From assembly GCF_020686965.1 (NCBI RefSeq), contig NZ_JAJEPS010000002.1, positions 124,001 to 188,000 on the forward strand: a stretch of DNA of 64,000 nt, written 5' to 3'. The notes under the pieces were generated by a model that was given only the letters and a program-made list of their open reading frames with translations, was not told the DNA's origin and did not search any database. Position numbers and translations under genes: made by a program. The stretch comes from Hominiventricola filiformis. GTDB lineage: Bacteria > Bacillota > Clostridia > Lachnospirales > Lachnospiraceae. Numbering within the stretch: the first letter of the stretch is position 1; each line of letters starts with the position of its first letter. Below are positions 57,860-64,000 of this stretch, piece by piece.

Positions 57860-58513
57860 TTATCTGTAATATACGTCAACCTTCACTGTATCTGCGTTAT
57901 TGTATTCTGTACCATTATCAACTACTTTAAGCCATGATTTATTTAGGTAGATAATATTATTGCTATATCCTATTTGATATGAAGCATAATATTTGTCGGA
58001 ATTATAATAGCCGCCATTATAGGCACCAGGAGTTTTTAGATACTGAGAAAATTTTATAGTTGTAGATGCATTTCTTTTTACAGTGATTTCTACACAGATT
58101 TCCTCTGCTGTGCTTGGAACTCTAGCACATTTGTCGCTTGGTACGGATGCAGTAACATCCACAGCACCTATGAACGATACTTTTGTCCATTCCCTTTTCT
58201 CAGTTAGTTGTGTAATATCCCCATTTAGCTGTTCGAACTCTGCCTCGATTGTGGTCGCCTTTACCTTCGTTTCATCCCATGCACCGGCCTCTTTTGCCGC
58301 AGTAAATTTATACAGCAGATCGTCTTTGATACACAGATTTCCAACTGCATATGTCTCCGTTTCATTGAATTTATCACCAGTTCTTTTTGCAGCATTTCCG
58401 AGTGCTGTGTCAATCTTCAGCATGTCACCGGAGTAATCACCTACCCACGTAGGCTGATCGTTTGCGCTGTACTGATTCAGCTGATAGTTTTCTGTTTTCG
58501 TTGAAGATGCCAT
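57860..58513 (-). CDS. Tail fibre-like / receptor-binding candidate
   Basis: A 217-residue protein. The start (NYQLNQYSANDQPTWVGDY, then SGDMLKIDTALGNAAKRTG) is the attachment-type N-terminus seen in many Bacillota phage tail proteins. A middle segment (TYAVGNLCIKDDLLYKFTAA) resembles a carbohydrate-binding-like module, and the C-terminal 90 residues are beta-rich with many Tyr and Asn (YNGGYYNSDKYYASYQIG). It probably contributes to host recognition. It follows the coiled-coil gene by 12 bp. Confidence 0.65.
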   Translation of the reverse strand: MASSTKTENYQLNQYSANDQPTWVGDYSGDMLKIDTALGNAAKRTGDKFNETETYAVGNLCIKDDLLYKFTAAKEAGAWDETKVKATTIEAEFEQLNGDITQLTEKREWTKVSFIGAVDVTASVPSDKCARVPSTAEEICVEITVKRNASTTIKFSQYLKTPGAYNGGYYNSDKYYASYQIGYSNNIIYLNKSWLKVVDNGTEYNNADTVKVDVYYR

Positions 58514-58525
58514 ATGTTACCCCTT

Positions 58526-59119
58526 TCAATTCGTAAGAATATTTTTTGCATACATATCGTAGTTTCGTGCTGTAATCTGGAATGCATCAAATTCTGCTGC
58601 TGTAAGTCCCAGTGCATCATATTCCCCAGCAGTCAACGGTGCAGGTCTGATCGCATCATACATATTATTGATAACCTGATCTATAGGAAGCAGCTGACCA
58701 GTTACCGGGTCTACCATATATGCAATGCTTTGTGCAATATTAACTGCCTGATTTGCGGACACAAGAGCCGCATTAGAAGCATTTACAGCAATCTCAATCT
58801 GAGACTGCGCAGAAGAAGCAATCTGTTTCGCTTCTCCAGCTACTTTGCTCGCTTCTGAAGCCAATACCGCAATAGCGGCAAGAATGCTCTGTATATTTTC
58901 TTCTGCAGTGATCCCATCCGGGACAGAGGCTCCAAGCGATACAGCAGCGGCCGCAGATTCCAGCTCACCAATGAGCGCATTTAATTTGGGGATAATGACA
59001 TCCAGAGCAATCTCATCAAACTTTTTCTGCATATCTTCCGTTGATAATCCGGGTGTGTCCGGCAATCCGATTACACCTTTATTTTTTGTGTCACTGCTTA
59101 AAATTCTCGTAAAGCTCAT
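58526..59119 (-). CDS. Coiled-coil phage tail/head accessory protein
   Basis: A 197-residue protein. After a short start (MSFTRILSSDTKNKGVIGLP) an Ala-rich, heptad-like helical stretch runs from about residue 30 to 145 (SEASKVAGEAKQIASSAQSQ), followed by a conserved end with LTAGEYDALGLTAAEFDAFQ. The start at 59119 follows AGGGGTGA and overlaps nothing; it lies 4 bp past the stopper gene stop. In gene order it occupies the place of a P22 gp26 needle or a fibre base. That role is inference. Confidence 0.6.
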   Translation of the reverse strand: MSFTRILSSDTKNKGVIGLPDTPGLSTEDMQKKFDEIALDVIIPKLNALIGELESAAAAVSLGASVPDGITAEENIQSILAAIAVLASEASKVAGEAKQIASSAQSQIEIAVNASNAALVSANQAVNIAQSIAYMVDPVTGQLLPIDQVINNMYDAIRPAPLTAGEYDALGLTAAEFDAFQITARNYDMYAKNILTN

Positions 59120-59123
59120 ATCA

Positions 59124-60980
59124 TCACCCCTTATAATATCCGTTCTCAATATACTCAAAAGCTATGTCATACAAGCCAAACGGTTCATTAAGCTCGTCAT
59201 TTTCAAACCGAAATCTTGCACTATCTACTTTTTTGACCTTAATTTTTGTCGGAACTGTTGCCGGTGACATATTCGTTCTGAAAGTAAGCAACGAAAAAAT
59301 CACATAAGCAAAAGAAAAATATCTGGTCTTATCTTTCTCCTCTTTTACGAACGACCATATTCCTTTTTTTCGCGCATACATCTTTACGGATGTTTTTAAT
59401 GCCGTAGCAAGGCGGATTGCCATGTAGCGGAAGGTTTTGTTTTTGTAAAACGATTTTCCGCAAAAATCCGGTGTTTCCCATATTGCTTTTATCGGCTCTC
59501 CATCATCGTTGTATGATGTCAGTGAAACAGGATCCTGGTAAAACTCTTTAATTTTCCCATCTGCAGTACCAAAATACAACTTTCCGTCGTATGTCCAGAT
59601 GATTCTCGCAGGAATATTAGTGCGGTAGAACCCTGCATACTGTCTAGTTGCGTATGGCATGCTTTTGTCCGTCTGTAACGGCTGCAAACCGTCCAAAATG
59701 TATGCCACGCCATTAAGACACAACCAGTACATATCTTTGTAGGTGCACGCATATGCATCCTGCAAATTATTTTCTTCCAACAGTTTTCCGTTTAAGAAAA
59801 AACTTCGATTTTGGGAATATCTTTCTCCGGTCACATCCTGCGGTGTAACAGCATAAATACCTAATTTTGTCAGGAACAGAGGTTCGGTTGCAAGGTATCC
59901 GAATGACCATTTTGCCACTGCTCCGGCACCCTGCAGAGTATTCACGATCTTAAAGGCAGGTTCATCATCAACAAGCTCTCCCACCCGAAGAATGATATTC
60001 CGATCAAGTTCCATATCGTCTTTATGTGCTGCCAGTCGATCATTGATAATGGAATAACCAACAATAGCAGAGCTTCCGCTTCCGAGAACTGAATATCCAG
60101 TATCCGGGAAATATGTTGGATCGTTATACTGGCTATACCAGTCATAGTTAATGTAATTCGGATTGCCAGACAAGAAGAGCCGGTCCGAAGCTCCGCTCAC
60201 GCCATATAAAATGCCGATTGTGCATTTATTGATTCTGTCCGCATATCCAGATACTGTACGGTATGCTCGGATCCGGATATTATCTTCACCGGTAACCGGG
60301 CTTACACCCGGCGCTGAATTGAAATTCACGATTCCATTTGTTCTGTCTACTGAAAAATGCGTTCCTTCAGTAAGCGTAGACCAGCTTCCAGAGCTGTTCA
60401 GCTTTTTTATAACCACTGTTGTACTGTCTAATCCACCGAATGACAAATGATATGCAGTATCATTAGCCGTACCTGCGAAAAGCTCTTCAAACGCCGCTGA
60501 CAACAGGTTTAACGCCTCATACTGCGTACCTCCACCTGCAGGAGCTTTTGCAATCGTGACTGTCGGCACATACGCGGTGGATTCAGCGGTTACAACGGTT
60601 GAACCATTATAAATAAGAAGCTTTTTCCCATCAGCAATATACAATTTGTCGCCGAACTGCCAGCTCCTGCTTCTTTCATTGTTTGCAGCACTGTAAAGAA
60701 CCGTGGAACCCTTATATATTTTCGTTCCGGCATGAACAATAAAACCACTGTCTCCTCTTCTGTAATGGCATCCGTTAATCTGTGCATCATAGCTCTGGAT
60801 TGTATGGTACCCCATGCATTTTCTGACTTTCCCCGGCACATCCCTAATCATATTCTGCCCGTTCGGACTTTTTTCAATATCCACATTCGCCGGACTGTTC
60901 GTATAGTCCACACCGAGAAACTGATTGATCTGAACGATACTTCTGGCTGGACTGGATGGAACTGAAAAATTAACTGCCAT
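59124..60980 (-). CDS. P22 gp10-like tail stopper/hub protein
   Basis: A 618-residue protein with beta-propeller-like repeats (WQFGDKLYIADGKKLLIYNG, YKDMYWLCLNGVAYILDG, WTYDGKLYFGTADGKIKEFY) and an N-terminal segment FLGVDYTNSPANVDIEKSPN typical of phage stabilisation proteins of the P22 gp10 type. These proteins extend the portal/adaptor channel in short-tailed phages and hold DNA in the head. It lies 3 bp from the adaptor gene. Its presence, with no tape measure gene, is the main reason to class this prophage as podovirus-like. Confidence 0.75.
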   Translation of the reverse strand: MAVNFSVPSSPARSIVQINQFLGVDYTNSPANVDIEKSPNGQNMIRDVPGKVRKCMGYHTIQSYDAQINGCHYRRGDSGFIVHAGTKIYKGSTVLYSAANNERSRSWQFGDKLYIADGKKLLIYNGSTVVTAESTAYVPTVTIAKAPAGGGTQYEALNLLSAAFEELFAGTANDTAYHLSFGGLDSTTVVIKKLNSSGSWSTLTEGTHFSVDRTNGIVNFNSAPGVSPVTGEDNIRIRAYRTVSGYADRINKCTIGILYGVSGASDRLFLSGNPNYINYDWYSQYNDPTYFPDTGYSVLGSGSSAIVGYSIINDRLAAHKDDMELDRNIILRVGELVDDEPAFKIVNTLQGAGAVAKWSFGYLATEPLFLTKLGIYAVTPQDVTGERYSQNRSFFLNGKLLEENNLQDAYACTYKDMYWLCLNGVAYILDGLQPLQTDKSMPYATRQYAGFYRTNIPARIIWTYDGKLYFGTADGKIKEFYQDPVSLTSYNDDGEPIKAIWETPDFCGKSFYKNKTFRYMAIRLATALKTSVKMYARKKGIWSFVKEEKDKTRYFSFAYVIFSLLTFRTNMSPATVPTKIKVKKVDSARFRFENDELNEPFGLYDIAFEYIENGYYKG

Positions 60981-60983
60981 GCT

Positions 60984-61586
60984 TTACCACCCACTTTCAT
61001 CCATAGGTTCATAGGTACACATAGGATTATTCTGCGCTAACCGTTCATACGCAACTTCAAATTCGTTTCGAAGCGAAGTTGCAATACCGTTATCGTCTTC
61101 TTTGTACAGCTGTGATGCCATGTATAGCGGAAGAATCGCAACAATATCAGGCGGAATCTGCAGTTCGTACTCATCATCCGTATCAGATGTGATCTCTTCC
61201 GGATACGCCTTATAATACACTGTGAATACTCCCGTAAAATTCGCCGGAAGCACCAGCACATTGTTTACCTCCGTGTAATATGCCTGCGTCCTTTCCCTGC
61301 CCGCATCGTCCGTATAATAGATTTCTCCTGCAAATTCAAAGAAATCTTTTGCAATATCAGGCATCACAAATTTTCTGTACTTTCCTACTACTATTCCCAT
61401 CGTAGAATCCAGATCAACAGACTTCACAATATATTTCTTGGAGGTACAGATCATCTGGAGCCCTTCATTGGCAACATATGGCATTCCCGCAAGATAATCT
61501 CTGGTAGAATCATCCGATGGAATACTCGTTCCTTCTGCCGAAAACATCTTTTGCAATGTTGCCAGCTTAATATCTTTCCATTTCAT
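60984..61586 (-). CDS. Head-tail adaptor protein, P22 gp4-like
   Basis: A 200-residue protein with an N-terminal helical part (WKDIKLATLQKMFSAEGTSI), a beta-rich centre (KFVMPDIAKDFFEFAGEIYY, VLVLPANFTGVFTVYYKAYP) and C-terminal helices (IVAILPLYMASQLYKEDDNG). Such proteins bind the portal base after DNA packaging. The start follows GGAGG at 4 bp. Order (capsid, adaptor, stopper) supports the call. Confidence 0.65.
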   Translation of the reverse strand: MKWKDIKLATLQKMFSAEGTSIPSDDSTRDYLAGMPYVANEGLQMICTSKKYIVKSVDLDSTMGIVVGKYRKFVMPDIAKDFFEFAGEIYYTDDAGRERTQAYYTEVNNVLVLPANFTGVFTVYYKAYPEEITSDTDDEYELQIPPDIVAILPLYMASQLYKEDDNGIATSLRNEFEVAYERLAQNNPMCTYEPMDESGW

Positions 61587-61603
61587 AAGACCTCCATATA
61601 TGC

Positions 61604-61852
61604 TTAACGTCCGCGCTTCTGAACAGTTGCTTTTCTGGCCGGAGCTTTCTTTACTGCAGGTTCAGCTTTTTTCGGTGAATCAGCAGTTTCCTCTTTCTCC
61701 GGCTCTACTTTTCCACTTTCGCTTTCCAGATTTTCCACTTCCTTGTTGGTAAGTCTTCTGGAAATATAATTTTCTCCGGAAAGTGCTGTAACAACATAAT
61801 GGGAGCCGCCGTCCTCAAAGACGGCTCCCACCTCCATTCCCTTCTTAATCAT
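61604..61852 (-). CDS. Small basic-tailed phage head protein, unknown
   Basis: An 82-residue protein with a compact N-terminal part (EVGAVFEDGGSHYVVTALSG) that looks SH3/KOW-like, and a Lys/Pro/Ala/Glu-rich C-terminal tail ending in RKATVQKRGR. The basic tail could touch DNA. The ATG lacks a strong ribosome site and codons about 9-18 contain a stable hairpin (61801-61829), which may restrict translation. It lies after a 297-bp gap downstream of the capsid gene. Confidence 0.55.
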   Translation of the reverse strand: MIKKGMEVGAVFEDGGSHYVVTALSGENYISRRLTNKEVENLESESGKVEPEKEETADSPKKAEPAVKKAPARKATVQKRGR

Positions 61853-62149
61853 AACGTCTCGTATAATCCAATTATCTTAGATGGTAATTGGATTTTTCCT
61901 TTCTCCCAGCTAACACTGGGTATTTATTTCCATCTCTGTTATATTTTGAAAAGGCACTGTGGATCTGTACCTATAACTTTACAGCTTTGACTGGTATGAG
62001 GTGACTCAGACCACAGCTTTTCGTCTATTACTGTTAATCAGTTTGTTAACGCATCGACGTTTTTATTTACGTGATTACACAGCCGAATTCTCTGTGGAAG
62101 ACAGCAGTGCTCAAAATATTTATCAGGAGGTATAACCTATGTCACCTTA
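61853..62149 (-). other. 297-bp gap with hairpins inside the capsid operon
   Basis: All three minus-strand frames are stop-rich and no gene is supported on either strand. Small inverted repeats are present: TCCAATTA/TAATTGGA (61867-61874 and 61885-61892) and CCCAG/CTGGG (61906-61921). Late phage operons are normally tightly packed, so this gap may hold a regulatory RNA, a promoter or the remains of a lost gene. Confidence 0.5.
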
Positions 62150-63151
62150 TCATGAAAGAGTAGTTCCAGCGTCAGCTCCACCGAGGATCATATGTCTCCA
62201 GTTGTTAAATCCGCAAGACATACGCGCACGTCCATTCCACAGAAGGTTTCTTGTATGGTCGTCAACCCAGTTGCGAACATCCAAAACAGTTCTGTCAAAC
62301 AGCACGGTGCCTCGCAGCTCCTTATTTGCCTCGGAAGACATGATGATATACGGATTCTTTCCATCCGCTGCCTGCCATGTCGGAAGTACAATCAGTTTCC
62401 ATAATCCCTTCTGCGTGTTGACGTCGTTGTTGTTGCTTCCGACAATCAGATCAGAACGAATAATTCTGGAAATCGTATCCTCCAGCTCATAGCAGTTGCC
62501 AGGGATAATAATTGTATCGAAAGTATATCCCTGCACGATACCGGAATCATTTTTAAAGTTTCTTCCGATATTTGCCAGTCTACGAAGCATTGCAGAATCA
62601 CTGCCGAAAGCATTGGTAAATACATTGGACTGAGCAGCAACCCCCGCCTTCACGCCCTTATGAGCAGTAGAGAAAAGCGCTTCACCATCACCCGTAGTCT
62701 TATCCAGCTTTCTGGTACCCATAGAAAACTCCTTACCCTCGGTTGCAATTGCTTTGGTAACAAGCTCTGCCCGGGTACGCTTGTATCCGAGAACCAGATT
62801 TCGTCCCATTGTCTTCATGATATTGATGTCGCCATCTTCCTTCATCTGCTGCGTGCAGGCGATCTCCTTCATAAACTGCTTATGAACAATCAGTTTCGGG
62901 AAAGTCTCCTGGATCTCGTCTGCCTCCGGCGCATCTCCTTCATCAACAATTTCAAAAGATCCAATTGAAGTCAGGCCGGTTGCTTTTTCGGCATATTTCT
63001 TGGATGTTTCCACGTTTGCCACATCGGACACCAACTTGTCATACTCCGTTTTTTCTGTATCGGTGTCCTGCATGATAGATTTTACTACCTGACCTTCCAC
63101 CTTCCAAAAATCATCATTCAGTCCACTATTCTGTGAAAAAATAATTGCCAT
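62150..63151 (-). CDS. Phage major capsid protein
   Basis: A 333-residue head protein. It starts AIIFSQNSGLNDDFWKVEGQ and has an FKNDSGIVQGYTFDTIIIPG region and a KLIVLPTWQAADGKNPYIIM region, patterns of HK97-fold capsid proteins. Near the C-terminus WNGRARMSCGFNNWRHMILG resembles the beta-hinge strand. It follows the small head protein after 14 bp and a scaffold-like gene, the standard order. AAGGAGGG precedes the ATG, fitting high expression. Confidence 0.85.
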   Translation of the reverse strand: MAIIFSQNSGLNDDFWKVEGQVVKSIMQDTDTEKTEYDKLVSDVANVETSKKYAEKATGLTSIGSFEIVDEGDAPEADEIQETFPKLIVHKQFMKEIACTQQMKEDGDINIMKTMGRNLVLGYKRTRAELVTKAIATEGKEFSMGTRKLDKTTGDGEALFSTAHKGVKAGVAAQSNVFTNAFGSDSAMLRRLANIGRNFKNDSGIVQGYTFDTIIIPGNCYELEDTISRIIRSDLIVGSNNNDVNTQKGLWKLIVLPTWQAADGKNPYIIMSSEANKELRGTVLFDRTVLDVRNWVDDHTRNLLWNGRARMSCGFNNWRHMILGGADAGTTLS

Positions 63152-63165
63152 AAATTTATCCCTCC

Positions 63166-63564
63166 TTAAAACATTACAGTTACCTTGGTACCTACAGCGC
63201 CTGTACCATGTTTTTTAAGAATCTGTGCGACTCCGCTCGTAGCAGTTGCCGTCACCTGCGCTCCATCGGTGTGAATGGTTACTTTAGTACCCTCTGTTAC
63301 TGCCGTTGCATCGGCTGCGAAAGTGGTTTCCCACTCCATTCCAGGCGCAATCAGATAAGCCGGAAGAGGTTCCATTCCTGTTGCTGGTGCACTGTAATTT
63401 GCCACCGCAATATACTCCGGTTTTGTAGTTCCTGTAGCCTTAACCAGACCACCTCCGGACAAAATTAAAGCGTCCCCGATTTTGTACTCGGTGGACGCCG
63501 TTGTTGGTAAAGTTTTAATAACCGGAAACTCCGGTTTTGCATTTGCCTTTACAAAACTAAACAT
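63166..63564 (-). CDS. Small beta-rich head protein (decoration-like)
   Basis: A 132-residue protein with mainly beta character and many Thr, Gly, Ala and Val residues (YKIGDALILSGGGLVKATGT, EYIAVANYSAPATGMEP, GTKVTIHTDGAQVTATATSG, GTGAVGTKVTVMF). Size, composition and position between scaffold and major capsid protein fit a capsid decoration or head-fibre protein. AAGGAGG precedes the start. Family not named with certainty. Confidence 0.65.
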   Translation of the reverse strand: MFSFVKANAKPEFPVIKTLPTTASTEYKIGDALILSGGGLVKATGTTKPEYIAVANYSAPATGMEPLPAYLIAPGMEWETTFAADATAVTEGTKVTIHTDGAQVTATATSGVAQILKKHGTGAVGTKVTVMF

Positions 63565-63579
63565 AAAATTCCTCCTTCT

Positions 63580-64000
63580 TTACAGAGATCTGTTATATTT
63601 TTCTCTCAATTCTTTGTAGGAAAGATCCGGATATGCCGCTTTCCAAACTTCAATTGCCTCCTGTGGAATATCCACAAGCTGTGCGGTCTGTCCATCAGCC
63701 CCTCCTCCCATCGGGGACAAATGGCTCTTTCCCTTTGCTGCGTTAATCGCCGCCTGTCTGCTGGCTGCGGCATCACGCTGCGTCAGTGTTTCAAAATTGG
63801 CAAGTCGATATGCATCCGGCAGACTTAATCCATTTCTCACATAAGAGTCAAAAGCGGCAAAAGTCGGCATTTTTGCAATATCCTCCAGAGACTTCACAGT
63901 GGGATCAAAAGCGGAAATCTGCTGAATCTGTCTGTTCAGCTCCGCTTCGCCTTCCCGGAGAGAATTTTCGTGAAGAACCTGCTGCGCCTGCTGAATAACT
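63580..64000 (-). CDS. Scaffold-like head protein, C-terminal part (runs off the right edge)
   Basis: The frame is open to the window edge, so only the last 140 codons are seen. The visible start is a Gln/Glu-rich coiled coil (QQAQQVLHENSLREGEAELN, RQIQQISAFDP), then SLEDIAKMPTFAAFDSYVRN, an RLANFETLTQRDAA segment and a small C-terminal domain with WKAAYPDLSYKELREKYNRS. Coiled coil followed by a basic C-terminal capsid-binding domain is the layout of phage scaffolding proteins, and the gene directly precedes the head genes. Confidence 0.65.
   Translation of the reverse strand, partial: VIQQAQQVLHENSLREGEAELNRQIQQISAFDPTVKSLEDIAKMPTFAAFDSYVRNGLSLPDAYRLANFETLTQRDAAASRQAAINAAKGKSHLSPMGGGADGQTAQLVDIPQEAIEVWKAAYPDLSYKELREKYNRSL

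Larger units (their letters stand above)
47143..64000. mobile_element. Podovirus-like prophage, left part
   Basis: From the tRNA fragment to the right edge nearly all genes are phage-like and read leftward: scaffold-like protein, head protein, major capsid protein, adaptor, gp10-like stopper, fibre-like proteins, holin, endolysin and ejection-type proteins. There is no tape measure, tail tube or sheath gene, which with the stopper homologue points to a short-tailed (P22-like) virion. Integrase, repressor, terminase and portal genes must lie beyond 64,000. Genes show intact frames and good ribosome sites, so it could be functional. Confidence 0.88.

Noticed and set aside
62139..62492. Plus-strand reading frame (117 codons) with an ideal AGGAGG site before its ATG
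   Set aside because: It is antisense to almost the whole end of the major capsid gene, its peptide has no recognisable features, and the Shine-Dalgarno match appears to be chance.
1..64000. CRISPR arrays
   Set aside because: No set of regularly spaced identical repeats was found anywhere in the window.

Overview
The window reads as a chromosome segment of a gut-type Lachnospiraceae (Bacillota, Clostridia). The support is low-to-mid G+C, strong AGGAGG ribosome sites, near-consensus sigma-A promoters, the DUF5716/DUF5717 gene pair that I associate with this family, a monomeric [FeFe] hydrogenase, lipoproteins with acidic linkers, and secG followed by rnr. Positions 1 to about 47,140 are host chromosome. 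Positions about 47,143 to 64,000 are the left part of a podovirus-like prophage that runs off the right edge.

Host layout. 1-3,200: start of rnr, secG and a polar amino-acid ABC operon (binding protein, permease, ATPase). 3,200-6,550: phosphodiesterase plus a MoxR/VWA pair. 6,600-9,400: DtxR-type regulator, bioY with a likely BirA-controlled promoter, and an [FeFe] hydrogenase. 9,450-14,800: a putative sulfur-scavenging operon (sulfonate-type ABC transporter, aminothiazoline-carboxylate hydrolase, a ProC homologue and possibly a methyltransferase) with a TAGGAAT-type operator. 15,000-19,550: CPBP protease, argS, and two neighbouring membrane/lipoprotein genes. 19,600-24,900: a lactose/cellobiose-class PTS with a GH4 phospho-glycosidase, an RpiR regulator and nfo. 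25,100-31,800: EamA transporter, HAD phosphatase, a heterodimeric ABC exporter under a MarR repressor, and a PF06541 membrane protein. 31,800-34,900: purF-purB. 35,000-37,600: a second amino-acid ABC operon. 37,600-42,650: a TPR protein, a degenerate Hsp70-like protein (DUF5716) and a 1,036-residue DUF5717 protein. 42,650-47,100: PLP enzyme, PpiC-like foldase, a small acidic membrane protein and glnS.

Prophage. The left end is marked by a tRNA 3' fragment with its terminator. Late genes run leftward: scaffold-like protein, head protein, major capsid protein, adaptor, P22 gp10-like stopper, fibre-like proteins, accessory genes including a duplicated DUF2829 (Tad2-like) protein and a DUF4406 protein, holin, GH25 endolysin, then two proteins likely to be ejected with the DNA. 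The last is an 1,840-residue polypeptide with a predicted BECR-type nuclease domain, ten dispersed IPxL motifs and an EF-hand-like C-terminal repeat. No integrase, terminase or portal gene is in view.

The most unusual signal is a 99-nt core present twice (14,876-14,974 minus; 24,996-25,094 plus) at 91/99 identity. Each copy is closed by a long perfect or near-perfect stem of different sequence followed by a T-run, and each sits just downstream of a gene in the same orientation. It behaves like either a structured 3'-UTR RNA or a MITE-like element nested in terminator hairpins.
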